Shown piece after piece: positions 55,666 to 64,000 of a stretch of DNA of 64,000 nt. The stretch comes from Roseovarius sp. THAF27. GTDB taxonomy: Bacteria; Pseudomonadota; Alphaproteobacteria; Rhodobacterales; Rhodobacteraceae. The stretch spans positions 1,302,001 through 1,366,000 of the forward strand of contig NZ_CP045393.1 of NCBI RefSeq assembly GCF_009363655.1. The letters run 5' to 3'. How positions within the stretch are numbered: the stretch's first letter is position 1; each line of letters opens with the position of its first letter. The notes below the pieces were generated by a model. It was given only the letters and a program-made list of their open reading frames with translations, was not told the origin of the DNA and searched no databases. Made by a program: the position numbers and the translations under genes.

Positions 55666-57248
55666 TGACCCAACGACCGCTCGGTGCGCAGATATCCCAC
55701 ATGTTGAAGGCCCGCGGGGTCGACGTGATCTTCGGTATTCCCGGCGTGCATAACGTGGAGATGTATCGCGGCATCGAGGAGGCCGGCATCCGCCACGTGC
55801 TGGCGCGGCACGAGCAGGGGGCGGGGTTCATGGCCGACGGCTATGCCCGGGCCTCGGGCAAGCCGGGGGTGGCCTATGTCATCACCGGGCCGGGGCTGAC
55901 CAACGTGATGACGCCGATGGGGCAGGCCTATTCGGACAGCGTGCCGATGCTGGTGATCTCGAGCTGCCTGGACGAGACGGCGGCGCGGCGCGGACAGTTG
56001 CACCAGATGATCGACCAGGAGGGTGCGGCGCGCTGCATCTGCGACTGGAGCTTTGAGGTGAAATCGGCCGGGGCGACCTATGGCCTGATCGAGCGCGCGT
56101 TCAACGAGTTTACCTCCGCCAGGCCGCGCACAAAGCACTTGCAGGTACCGATCGCCCTGGGCGGCAGCCTTGCCGATCCAGCACCGACCCCTGTCGAGGC
56201 GCGCGCCAAGCGGCCCGTGGCACGGGCCGAGGACGTGGCAGCTGTGGCCGAGGCACTGCAAGAGGCCAGCACGCCCATGATCCTGTTTGGCGGCGGCAGC
56301 GTAGGGGCAGGCGAAGCGGCCCGGGCGGTGGTCGAGCGCAGCGGGGCGGCGACGATCACCACCTATGCCGGGCGTGGTGTGGTGGGGGCCGATCTTCCGC
56401 TCGATTTCGGGGCTTACCTGGCGCGGCCCGATAGCGCCGAGGTGCTGGCGCGGGCCGACCTGGTTCTGGTCGTGGGTTCGGAGCTGTCCGAGATCGATCT
56501 GTGGCGGGACGAATTGGGCCACAAGGGCCGCATGATCCGGGTGGATGTCGACCCCGTCGAATTGGAGCACCCCCGCGCGGAGTTGTGCATCCTGTCCGAC
56601 GCGGGCGCGTTCTTGGCGGCGCTGGCCGAGAGCCTGCCCGAGCGCGCCGAACCGAAATGGGATGCGGCGGAGGTGGCGGCCACCAAGACCCGCTGGCGGG
56701 CGGAGGTGGTGGCCGAGCGACCTGGGATCGTGCCCGTGGTCGATGCGCTCCACCAGGCTTGCCCGGCTGAGACGATGATCTATTCGGACATGACGCAGTT
56801 TGCCTATGCCGCAAAGGAGGTCTGGCCGATGGACCGGCCCGGCCATTGGCATCATCCCTTCGGATACGGCACGTTGGGCTACGGTATGCCTGCCGCCATC
56901 GGCGGGGCCATCGCGCGGGATGGAAAACCGACACTGGCCATCTGCGGCGACAGCGGATTTCAATACACCATGCAAGAGCTGGGCACGGCGGTCGAGCATG
57001 GCCTGCCGCTGCCGATCATCCTGTGGGACAACGGGAAGCTGAAAGAGATCGAAGACGCGATGATCCGGTCCCAGATCGCGCCCAACGCGGTGGTCGCGCG
57101 CAACCCGGATTTCTGTGCGCTGGCGCAGGCCTATGGCGCCCATGCCGTGCAGCCCGGCAGCCTGGAGGACATGGGGCGGGCGGTGCGCGGGGCGTTCGAC
57201 GCGGACCGCCCGACGCTGATTCACGTCAAGGCCGGGATCGGGGGCTGA
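55665..57248 (+). CDS. Thiamine-diphosphate-dependent decarboxylase/synthase
   Basis: A 527-residue acetolactate-synthase-like TPP enzyme. Features: VIFGIPGVHNVEMYRGIEEAG, Glu50 (ARHEQGAGFMADGYARASG) that activates TPP, the central FAD/PAPS-like domain, and TPP/Mg motif GDSGFQYTMQELGTAVEHG...ILWDN from about residue 428. Best fit is the 5-guanidino-2-oxopentanoate decarboxylase or a similar 2-oxoacid decarboxylase group, not authentic IlvB (no regulatory partner, lacks FAD signature). Overlaps trkH by one base, but a functional link is not apparent. Confidence 0.85.
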   Translation: MTQRPLGAQISHMLKARGVDVIFGIPGVHNVEMYRGIEEAGIRHVLARHEQGAGFMADGYARASGKPGVAYVITGPGLTNVMTPMGQAYSDSVPMLVISSCLDETAARRGQLHQMIDQEGAARCICDWSFEVKSAGATYGLIERAFNEFTSARPRTKHLQVPIALGGSLADPAPTPVEARAKRPVARAEDVAAVAEALQEASTPMILFGGGSVGAGEAARAVVERSGAATITTYAGRGVVGADLPLDFGAYLARPDSAEVLARADLVLVVGSELSEIDLWRDELGHKGRMIRVDVDPVELEHPRAELCILSDAGAFLAALAESLPERAEPKWDAAEVAATKTRWRAEVVAERPGIVPVVDALHQACPAETMIYSDMTQFAYAAKEVWPMDRPGHWHHPFGYGTLGYGMPAAIGGAIARDGKPTLAICGDSGFQYTMQELGTAVEHGLPLPIILWDNGKLKEIEDAMIRSQIAPNAVVARNPDFCALAQAYGAHAVQPGSLEDMGRAVRGAFDADRPTLIHVKAGIGG

Positions 57249-57342
57249 CGGCGGGCGACGCGTATGTCGGGGCCGGTGAACGCGCGGCGCATCCCTGGCT
57301 TTCATCGGTTCTCGAAGACCCAGGTCGCGGGGCCCGACACGC

Positions 57343-57639
57343 TCAATAGACGTCGTTATAGGGGCTGTAGCTGACGATATAGGCCGGGCAGCCGGGGCGG
57401 GCGGTGTTGATGATCAGGTACCAGACAACCTCGCCGCCGCGACCGGCGCGGGAATATTCGCAGCCCTTGGGATGGGTCCACCATTGCCCTTGGTGGTACA
57501 GCGCGGGAGCGGCCCCGCCATCGCGGGCGAGGTGCAGGGAAGCCGCGACATCCGCCGCCAGGTCGGCCCTGGCAGTCGTTGCGGTCGTGGCGAAGGAAAA
57601 GCCGAGCGCGAGCGCGCCGAGAACGGTTGATTTGAACAT
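57343..57639 (-). CDS. Small secreted hypothetical protein
   Basis: A 98-residue exported protein: signal peptide (ending ATTARA), helix DLAADVAASLHLARDGG, then GQWWTHPKGCEYSRAG and GCPAYIVSYSP with two Cys that may form a disulfide. No family recognised. Start is at Met 57639 with a weak CCGGAG RBS about 11 bases upstream. Confidence 0.65.
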   Translation of the reverse strand: MFKSTVLGALALGFSFATTATTARADLAADVAASLHLARDGGAAPALYHQGQWWTHPKGCEYSRAGRGGEVVWYLIINTARPGCPAYIVSYSPYNDVY

Positions 57640-57784
57640 GTCGATCCACTCCGGTTGACGGGCCGCATCGTGCGGCCGTGGCCCCACACCACCTGACGCG
57701 TGGTATCGGGGCCGCCGGTGGCCCGCCTTTGGCCGGAATGTGGCGTCAAGGCGGGCTTCGTGATCGGTTTTAAACGGTTTTTCG

Positions 57785-59548
57785 TTATTCCCAGCAGCTG
57801 ACCAGAACGGTCATGCCGGAAACGCGTTCCGACAGGCTCTCGGGCGGCATCTGGCCGTCGCCGTTGGTGGCCGAGGGGGTGACGCCGGCCTGTTCCAGCA
57901 CCCGGCGTATCGTTTCCGCATTGGCGGCAAAGCTGACGCCTTCGGGCAGTTGCCGCGTGCCGGAGTCGTGGGGCAGCAACATGCCGACCACAGCGCCGCC
58001 CGTATCGACGACGGGGCCGCCGGCGTCGCCGTCCAGCGCGTTGAGCGCCAGGCGCTTCATCTCGCGCTCGCCGTTGAGACCCTGCACATCGGCCAGCTGG
58101 CCGAACGTGACCGAGGGCGCACCCAGCACGCCGCCGTAGGAATAGCCGGCCACGGCCACGTCCGATTGCAGGCGCGGCGCGTTTTGCTGAAACGCGGCCA
58201 CGGCCAGCGGTGCCAGCGGCGTGCGCGGGCGCAGCACGGCGATGCCGGTGTCGTCGTTGGCGGTCTGGATCTCGGCCTCGATGGTTTCGTCCAGGGTGAT
58301 GCGGCCGCAGGACGCGACGACCTCGGAGGTGGTCACGACGGTGCCGGACCGATCGACGTAGAAGCCCGAGCGCGAGAGCTTGGGCGTGCGGATTTCAAGT
58401 CCGGCGACAAGGTTGATGCTCTGGACCTCGTTGCTGCCCGCGGCAGGGTCGAGCACGGTGTCGAGGCGCGAGAAGCTTTCCTGCATCTCGCCCAGCATCC
58501 GGGTGCGGCGTTCCTCGTCCCCGGCGGGCCAGACCAGCGTGAACCCCTTGATCTGGCCGTCGCGCAGCCATGCCTGGGTGTGCGAGATGGTATAGGCGCT
58601 CTCGCCGATCAGGGTGAAGGCGTCGCCGTCGAGATTGCGCGGTCCGGTCTCGGGCACGATTTCAAGCGTCTGCATGATGTCGTAGAGGCCCGCCAGCGTG
58701 GCGCGGTCGCCTTCCTGGCTGATCAGCAGGACCTTGGCGTCGATGTCGCCGGTGGCGTCGTAATGGGCGAAAGGCGGCTCGTACTTGGCGAATTCCACCA
58801 CGCCGGTGGGCAGTTTCATGGCGATACCGGCGCCGGTGTCGCGCACGACGCGCAGGTCCAAGCCTTCGAGCACGGCGTTGTACTGGCGGAACAGCTCGGC
58901 GCGTTGACGGGTCGTCAGAACGCCGGTCGCCTCGAAATTGTTGGCCTCCTGCCAGCGGGCCATGGAGCCGCGCGTGCCGCGCCCGAAAGCCGCGTCGATC
59001 GCGCCGCCGTAGAAGCCGGCCCATTTCAGGGCTTCCTGCAATGCGGCGCGTTCCTCGCGGGTCAGCAGCGCCTCGCCGGCGCGGGCCTCGCGGACGGTTT
59101 CATCCGACGCTTCGGGCTGCGGCTGGGGTTGGGGATCGGCCTGGGCCGTGTCCTGGTCGCCGGTGCCGGTCCTGGCATCCTCGGTGTCTTCGGCGGCCTG
59201 CCGGGTGGGACGGTTCAGCACGTTCGCGCCCACCGGCCAGAACTGACGCTGGTACTCGCTTTCTTCGGCAATGTAGCTGTCGCGGGGGATGAGCCGGGCC
59301 GAGCGCAGGTTGCGCAGGATCGTGTTGGCATCCGCCTCGCTGTAGGGGCCGAGGGCGATGCCGTACCAGCCGCCGCCCAAGGCAAAGCCGTTCACGTCCT
59401 GCATCTGTCCGGCGTATCGGCGCAGGCTGGCCTCGGCCTGGGCAAGGCTGGGTTGCGCCTCGATCTGGATGAAAACCTGGGCCTTGGCGGCGACCGGCGC
59501 CACAAGGGCGACGGCCAGGAATACGAAGGTAAGAAAGATGCGCGACAT
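57785..59548 (-). CDS. Trypsin-fold protein with PG-binding domain, probably inactive
   Basis: A 587-residue exported protein. Signal peptide (about 1-24), an SPOR-like N-terminal domain (VFIQIEAQPSLAQAEASLRRYAG, GWYGIALGPYSE), an acidic linker, a PG_binding_1 domain (LTREERAALQEALKWAGFYGGAIDAAFGRGTRGSMARWQ), then a DegP/trypsin-type fold. In that fold the Asp region DTGIAVLRP remains, but the catalytic Ser site reads GDAGGPV (Ala at about 509 where the family has Ser) and the usual His of the HVV/CHV strand is replaced by SEVVASCG. So it is a likely pseudoprotease that binds the cell wall. RBS AAGGGA precedes ATG 59548. Confidence 0.78.
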   Translation of the reverse strand: MSRIFLTFVFLAVALVAPVAAKAQVFIQIEAQPSLAQAEASLRRYAGQMQDVNGFALGGGWYGIALGPYSEADANTILRNLRSARLIPRDSYIAEESEYQRQFWPVGANVLNRPTRQAAEDTEDARTGTGDQDTAQADPQPQPQPEASDETVREARAGEALLTREERAALQEALKWAGFYGGAIDAAFGRGTRGSMARWQEANNFEATGVLTTRQRAELFRQYNAVLEGLDLRVVRDTGAGIAMKLPTGVVEFAKYEPPFAHYDATGDIDAKVLLISQEGDRATLAGLYDIMQTLEIVPETGPRNLDGDAFTLIGESAYTISHTQAWLRDGQIKGFTLVWPAGDEERRTRMLGEMQESFSRLDTVLDPAAGSNEVQSINLVAGLEIRTPKLSRSGFYVDRSGTVVTTSEVVASCGRITLDETIEAEIQTANDDTGIAVLRPRTPLAPLAVAAFQQNAPRLQSDVAVAGYSYGGVLGAPSVTFGQLADVQGLNGEREMKRLALNALDGDAGGPVVDTGGAVVGMLLPHDSGTRQLPEGVSFAANAETIRRVLEQAGVTPSATNGDGQMPPESLSERVSGMTVLVSCWE

Positions 59549-59712
59549 GTACGTCCCTTGCCGAGTTCGGTGTTGTTTCTGCTCTTCCCCGCTTTTTAGC
59601 AAATCTGCGGGCGCGTGCATCCTAAATATGGCCTTTCAGGGCAATTGACCCTTGGGTGAGAGCGCCGTAGGGAAGGGCCGAGCATCACGAGGGGCGACCC
59701 GGAGGACATTCC

Positions 59713-60642
59713 ATGAGTGACAGGACCGGCAAACCGCGGTCATTCCAGGACATCATCCTGCGTTTGCAGGCCTACTGGGCCGCGCAGGGCTGCGCGGTGA
59801 TGCAGCCCTACGACATGGAAGTGGGGGCGGGCACGTTCCACCCGGCGACGACCTTGCGTTCGCTGGGGGCGCGGCCGTGGTCGGCGGCCTATGTGCAGCC
59901 GTCGCGCCGGCCCACGGACGGGCGTTACGGCGACAGTCCGAACCGCTGGCAGCACTATTACCAGTACCAGGTCATCATCAAGCCGAGCCCCGCGAACCTG
60001 CAACAGATCTACCTGGGGTCGCTGGAAGCGATCGGCATCGACATGGGCCTGCACGACATCCGCTTTGTCGAGGACGACTGGGAGAGCCCGACGCTGGGCG
60101 CCTGGGGCCTGGGATGGGAAGTGTGGTGCGACGGGATGGAGGTGAGCCAGTTCACCTATTTCCAGCAGGTGGGCGGGCATGACTGCGCGCCGGTGTCGGG
60201 GGAGCTGACCTACGGGCTGGAACGGCTGGCGATGTACGTGCTGGGCTATGACGACGGCAACGAGATGCCGTTCAATGACCCCGATGCGCCGATCCCGCTT
60301 TCCTATGGCGACGTCTTCCGCGAGGCCGAGGCGCAATATGCGCGCTGGAACTTTGACGTGGCCGACACCGACATGCTGTTGCAGCATTTCATCGACGCGG
60401 AACAGGAATGCGAGCGCATCCTGGACCAGCCCGAGACCGACCCCAAGACCGGCCGCCGGATCGTGATGGCGCTGCCGGCCTATGACCAGTGCATCAAGGC
60501 CAGCCACATCTTCAACCTTCTGGACGCGCGCGGCGTGATCAGCGTGACCGAGCGGCAGGCCTATATCGGGCGGGTAAGGGCGCTGGCGAAGAAATGCGCC
60601 GACGCCTACGTTCTGACCGCCGATGCCGGGTATGCCGCGTGA
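59713..60642 (+). CDS. glyQ: Glycyl-tRNA synthetase alpha subunit
   Basis: GlyQ (309 residues) holds the catalytic core of the alpha2-beta2 GlyRS. Class II-type features: [57 protein letters not shown] and [20 protein letters not shown] upstream. In this lineage glyQ and glyS are separated by two small genes. Confidence 0.97.
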   Translation: MSDRTGKPRSFQDIILRLQAYWAAQGCAVMQPYDMEVGAGTFHPATTLRSLGARPWSAAYVQPSRRPTDGRYGDSPNRWQHYYQYQVIIKPSPANLQQIYLGSLEAIGIDMGLHDIRFVEDDWESPTLGAWGLGWEVWCDGMEVSQFTYFQQVGGHDCAPVSGELTYGLERLAMYVLGYDDGNEMPFNDPDAPIPLSYGDVFREAEAQYARWNFDVADTDMLLQHFIDAEQECERILDQPETDPKTGRRIVMALPAYDQCIKASHIFNLLDARGVISVTERQAYIGRVRALAKKCADAYVLTADAGYAA

Positions 60643-60664
60643 CGCCGCGCGGAAGGGGCGACTG

Positions 60665-61195
60665 ATGGGCAAGGTTATCGGGATCGGGATCGTCATGATC
60701 GCACTTCTGGCCGGGGCGGCCATGTATTACCTGCAGGTCTACCATTTCTACGAGCCGGTGGAGGCGACCGGCACCGATGACGTGCGCATGGTGAATCTGG
60801 CCACCGGCGCGCCCGAGCCGGTGCTTTACGACGATTTCCAGGCCATCGACGCCGCCAGCAGCCCGATCCGCTATCGCGCCTGTTTCACCACCGAGATGAG
60901 CCAGGCGATGCTGACCGAGACCTACGAGATGTACGAGGGCGCAGAGCCGCTGACAGCACCCGGCTGGTTCGACTGTTTCGATGCCGAGGCGATTGCCGAG
61001 GAACTGCAGTCCGGCACAGCGCTGGCCTTTCTGGGCGAGAAGAACATCCATTACGGAATCGACCGCATCGTCGTCGTCGCCGAGGACGGGCGCGGCTATG
61101 CCTGGCACGAGCTGAACGAATGCGGCGACAAGGCCTATGACGGCACCGTGGTGGGCGAGGAATGCCCGCCGCGTGAAGATAATCCAGAAGATTAA
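60665..61195 (+). CDS. DUF6446-like membrane-anchored protein
   Basis: A 176-residue protein with an N-terminal anchor (residues 4-23) and a periplasmic domain: YHFYEPVEATGTDDVRMV, SSPIRYRACFTTEMS, GWFDCFDAEAIAEEL and WHELNECGDKAYDGTVVGEEC, with conserved Cys residues. Proteins of this type, DUF6446 as I recall, sit between glyQ and glyS in many Rhodobacterales. Function unknown. Start is at ATG 60665 with AAGGGG upstream. Confidence 0.78.
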   Translation: MGKVIGIGIVMIALLAGAAMYYLQVYHFYEPVEATGTDDVRMVNLATGAPEPVLYDDFQAIDAASSPIRYRACFTTEMSQAMLTETYEMYEGAEPLTAPGWFDCFDAEAIAEELQSGTALAFLGEKNIHYGIDRIVVVAEDGRGYAWHELNECGDKAYDGTVVGEECPPREDNPED

Positions 61196-61257
61196 GGAAC
61201 TTTAGACCAGCTTCGCACGCTGTCCCACCAATGTCCACACGCCGCGGAGGACGCGCA

Positions 61258-62130
61258 ATGGCCGATCAGAGAGCACCCGACTGGGTCATTCCGATGATGC
61301 GGGCGGGGTATTCCGCAAGGGGGCTGGTTTACCTTATCCTCGGCGGGCTGACGATGTCCGCCGCCCTGTGGGGTGGCGACGCCGAAGGGACCAAGGGCGC
61401 GTTGCAGACGCTGCGCGATGCGCCGTTCGGGCAGATCCTGCTGTGGCTCGTGGCGCTGGGGTTCGTGTGCTACGGCATCTGGCGCTTCATCGCGGCCTAT
61501 TTCGACCTTGAGAATCGCGGCGACGAGGAAAAGGGCCTGTTTCAGCGGCTTGCGCTGGTGGTGACCGGGCTGATCCACGTGGGTCTCGGGTTCGCGATGG
61601 CGTCAGTGGCGCTGGGGGTCGGCGGCAGTTCCGGCGGCGGCGGCGCGTCCGATTGGACGGCGAAGGTCATGCAGATGCCCGGCGGTAAATGGATCGTGGG
61701 CGCTGCGGCCCTCGGCATTCTGGGCGCGGGCGTCCACTATGTGATCAAGGGCTGGAAGAAGAAGTACAAGCGGTACATCCAGAACAACGAGACAACGCAA
61801 AAGCTCGAGCCGTTGTTGCGCTGGGGGTTCGTGAGCTATGGCATCGTCCTGGCCATCGTCGGCCTGTTCCTTGGCCTTGCGGCGATGAATTCCGATCCGT
61901 CCTCGGCCATGGGGATCGGCGGTGCGCTGGACTACATCCGCGGCATGACCGGCGGGCGGGTCCTGCTGGGCGTGATCGCGCTGGGCATCATCGGCTTCGG
62001 CATCGAGAACTTTGTCGAGGCACGCTATCGCATCGTGCCGGGCGTGGGCCACAGCAGCGACATTCAAAGCATGGCGCAGGCCGCCAAGGCGAGGGCCAAG
62101 TCCACGGCGCGGAGCGCTGCCGCCAGCTAA
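61258..62130 (+). CDS. DUF1206 membrane protein
   Basis: A 290-residue inner-membrane protein built of three repeats of a two-helix DUF1206 unit: GYSARGLVYLILGGL / FVCYGIWRFIAAYFD, RLALVVTGLIHVGLGFAM / GAGVHYVIKGW, and RWGFVSYGIVLAIVGLFLG / GFGIENFVEARYR. Function unknown. ATG 61258 is preferred over 61231 because GGAGGA lies between them, six bases before 61258. It is inserted in the glyQ-glyS unit. Confidence 0.88.
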   Translation: MADQRAPDWVIPMMRAGYSARGLVYLILGGLTMSAALWGGDAEGTKGALQTLRDAPFGQILLWLVALGFVCYGIWRFIAAYFDLENRGDEEKGLFQRLALVVTGLIHVGLGFAMASVALGVGGSSGGGGASDWTAKVMQMPGGKWIVGAAALGILGAGVHYVIKGWKKKYKRYIQNNETTQKLEPLLRWGFVSYGIVLAIVGLFLGLAAMNSDPSSAMGIGGALDYIRGMTGGRVLLGVIALGIIGFGIENFVEARYRIVPGVGHSSDIQSMAQAAKARAKSTARSAAAS

Positions 62131-62208
62131 TTGCCGTCAATCGGCTTGCCGCGCCGCGGCAGGCCCGTTAAGCACCGGGACGTTGACCCAAGACGTTCCG
62201 GTGACATC

Positions 62209-64000
62209 ATGCCCGACCTTCTGATCGAACTCTTCTCCGAGGAAATCCCGGCCCGAATGCAGGCAAGGGCTTGTGAGGACCTGAAAAAGCGGATGACCGA
62301 CGGGCTGGTCGAGGCCGGCCTGACCTATGCGGGGGCCGCGGCCTTTGCCACGCCGCGGCGGCTGACGCTGGCGCTGGAAGGGCTGCTGTCCGAGAGCCCG
62401 ACCTTGCGCGAAGAGCGCAAGGGGCCGCGCGTCGATGCGCCGGAAAAGGCGATCGAGGGGTTTCTGCGTGGTGCCGGCGTGACGCGCGACGCGCTTGAAG
62501 TGCGCGACGAGAAAAAGGGCCAGGTCTATTTCGCGACCATCACCAAGCCGGGCCGTCCGGCGGCGGAAATCGTGGCCGAAGTTCTGGACGACACGATCCG
62601 CAACTTCCCGTGGCCCAAGTCGATGCGCTGGGGCGCGGGCAGCCTGCGCTGGGTGCGGCCCTTGCATTCGATCCTGTGCATCCTGACCGACGACGCGGGC
62701 GAGGCGCAGGTCGTGCCGCTGGACGTGGACGGCATCAAGGCGGGCGAAAGCACTGAAGGGCACAGGTTCATGGCGCCTGGGCGGTTTTCCGTCACGTCCT
62801 TCGAGGATTACGCGGCGAAGCTGAAGCGCGCCAAGGTCGTGCTGAACCCGGAGGAACGTGCCGGTCATATCTGGCAGGAGGCCACGAACCTGGCCTTTGC
62901 CCGTGGCCTTGAGGTGGTCGAGGACAAGGGGCTGTTGCAGGAGGTCGCGGGGCTGGTGGAATGGCCCGTGCCGCTGATGGGCGGGATCGGGGCCGAGTTC
63001 CTGGACCTACCGCCCGAGGTGTTGCAATCGTCGATGAAGGAGCATCAGAAGTTCTTTTCGGTGCGCAATCCCAAGACCGGCCGGATCGAGCAGTTCGTGA
63101 CCGTTGCCAACCGCGAGACCGCGGATCACGGCGCCACGATCCTTGCGGGCAACCAGAAGGTGCTGGCCGCGCGGCTGGCGGATGCCAAGTTCTTCTGGGA
63201 GAACGATCTGCGCATCGCGAAAGAGGGCATGGGGCCGTGGCTGGAAAGCCTGCAGAACGTGACCTTCCACAACAAATTGGGCAGTCAGGCCGAGCGGATC
63301 GCGCGGATTGCCGCGCTGGCGCGGGAGATCGCGCCGGTGGTGGGGGCCGACCTTGATCTGGCGGAGCAGGCGGCGCAGGTGGCGAAGGCCGATCTGAGTT
63401 CGGAAATGGTCTACGAGTTCCCCGAATTGCAGGGGATCATGGGGCGGTATTACGCCGCCGAGGCGGGCTTGCCCGAGGATGTGGCAGCGGCCTGCGAGGA
63501 GCATTACGCACCGCTTGGGCCGTCTGATGCGGTGCCCTCGCACCCGGTCTCGGTGACCGTGGCGCTGGCGGACAAGCTGGATACGCTGGCGGGGTTCTGG
63601 GCGATTGATGAGAAGCCGACGGGGTCTAAGGATCCTTTCGCGCTGCGGCGGGCGGCGTTGGGGGTGATCCGGTTGGTCTTGGAGAACGGCATCTCAACGA
63701 GCATGCTACATTTCTTCGATCAAGCCATGAGACGTGCCAAAGAAGAGGCCAGCCCAGATAGGAAAGACGTCGAACTAAAGGAACTTGATGATCGCGTTTC
63801 AATCGTGAGTTTGATGGATTTCTTCCATGACCGCCTGAAGGTCTATCTGCGCGATCAGGGCATCCGTCATGACGTGATCGACGCCTGTATCGCGATGGAG
63901 GGCAATGACGATCTGGCTCTGCTGGTAAAGCGGGCGCGGGCCTTGCAGGATGTGCTGCAGACCGAGGATGGCGAGAACCTGGTGCAGGGGTTCAAGCGGG
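62209..64000 (+). CDS. glyS: Glycyl-tRNA synthetase beta subunit (partial)
   Basis: The first ~597 residues of GlyS, open at the right edge. Marks: MPDLLIELFSEEIPARMQ, FATPRRLTLALEGL, RVDAPEKAIEGFLRGAG, FPWPKSMRWG, LPPEVLQSSMKEHQKFFSV, NKLGSQAERIARI, ALADKLDTLAGFWAI, DPFALRRAALGVIR and VYLRDQGIRHDVIDA. Residues ~497-535 (63695-63825) are coded by clearly AT-richer DNA with unusual codons between two well-conserved blocks. The beta subunit binds tRNA-Gly. Confidence 0.95.
   Translation, partial: MPDLLIELFSEEIPARMQARACEDLKKRMTDGLVEAGLTYAGAAAFATPRRLTLALEGLLSESPTLREERKGPRVDAPEKAIEGFLRGAGVTRDALEVRDEKKGQVYFATITKPGRPAAEIVAEVLDDTIRNFPWPKSMRWGAGSLRWVRPLHSILCILTDDAGEAQVVPLDVDGIKAGESTEGHRFMAPGRFSVTSFEDYAAKLKRAKVVLNPEERAGHIWQEATNLAFARGLEVVEDKGLLQEVAGLVEWPVPLMGGIGAEFLDLPPEVLQSSMKEHQKFFSVRNPKTGRIEQFVTVANRETADHGATILAGNQKVLAARLADAKFFWENDLRIAKEGMGPWLESLQNVTFHNKLGSQAERIARIAALAREIAPVVGADLDLAEQAAQVAKADLSSEMVYEFPELQGIMGRYYAAEAGLPEDVAAACEEHYAPLGPSDAVPSHPVSVTVALADKLDTLAGFWAIDEKPTGSKDPFALRRAALGVIRLVLENGISTSMLHFFDQAMRRAKEEASPDRKDVELKELDDRVSIVSLMDFFHDRLKVYLRDQGIRHDVIDACIAMEGNDDLALLVKRARALQDVLQTEDGENLVQGFKR

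Overview
The window is 64 kb of GC-rich chromosome, dense with genes and almost without mobile DNA. Gene content points to a marine-type alphaproteobacterium of the Rhodobacterales (Roseobacter group). The clues are a metZ gene behind a SAM-II riboswitch, the glyQ / small membrane protein / glyS order, an ohrR-ohr pair, an ATP-dependent biotin pyruvate carboxylase, a GTTC-N7-GTTC type LexA box, DUF1127 genes, and a tandem array of sRNA hairpins with CCUCCUCC loops. I see no prophage, plasmid, integrase, insertion sequence or CRISPR array.

Layout. 1-5.3 kb: a partial unknown gene, a DUF302 protein, a class C beta-lactamase, and histidine genes hisA, hisH and hisB on the minus strand interleaved with two DUF2147 proteins; tRNA-Gly(GCC) follows. 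5.4-11.5 kb: a small membrane protein, a metallophosphoesterase, pyruvate carboxylase and an FMN alpha-hydroxy-acid dehydrogenase. 11.9-17.9 kb: two poorly known genes, a UvrD/PcrA helicase, the OhrR/Ohr peroxide switch with two operators, lipB and tRNA-Leu(GAG). 18-26.8 kb: guanine deaminase, mgtE, 5-formyl-THF cyclo-ligase, an OsmC protein, an overlapping trio (YmdB-like phosphoesterase, EamA exporter, SLC13 permease) and a DUF2189 membrane protein.

27-36.9 kb is the most unusual part: a lytic transglycosylase lipoprotein, yebC, a GNAT-like protein, a cobalamin riboswitch in front of a 90-residue unknown protein, the minus-strand sRNA array, an Mrp/ApbC ATPase, an 820-bp gene-free stretch with two copies of a dispersed repeat, a large beta-helix protein without a signal peptide, two envelope proteins, and a 131-residue remnant of the SOS polymerase DnaE2 with a LexA box directly at its start, then a [2Fe-2S] ferredoxin.

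37-49.6 kb: purD, a PfpI-type amidotransferase, xseA, an AlkB-type hydroxylase, a lytic transglycosylase, ftsY with a very long Glu/Pro linker, mgtC, a peroxiredoxin-like protein, an EamA-type transporter, yciB and an alpha/beta hydrolase. 49.7-57.3 kb: SAM-II riboswitch plus terminator and metZ, folE2, a phasin-like protein with a Lys/Pro/Ala tail, two DUF1127 genes with matching leader hairpins, trkH and a thiamine-diphosphate enzyme. 57.3-64 kb: a small secreted protein, a trypsin-fold protein that appears to have lost its catalytic Ser and His, glyQ, a DUF6446-like protein, a DUF1206 membrane protein and glyS, which runs off the end.

Most genes are housekeeping. The regulatory RNAs (SAM-II, cobalamin, CCUCCUCC array, DUF1127 leaders) and the SOS-box/dnaE2 remnant are the parts that reward a closer look. 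All family names are from reading translations; no database search was run.
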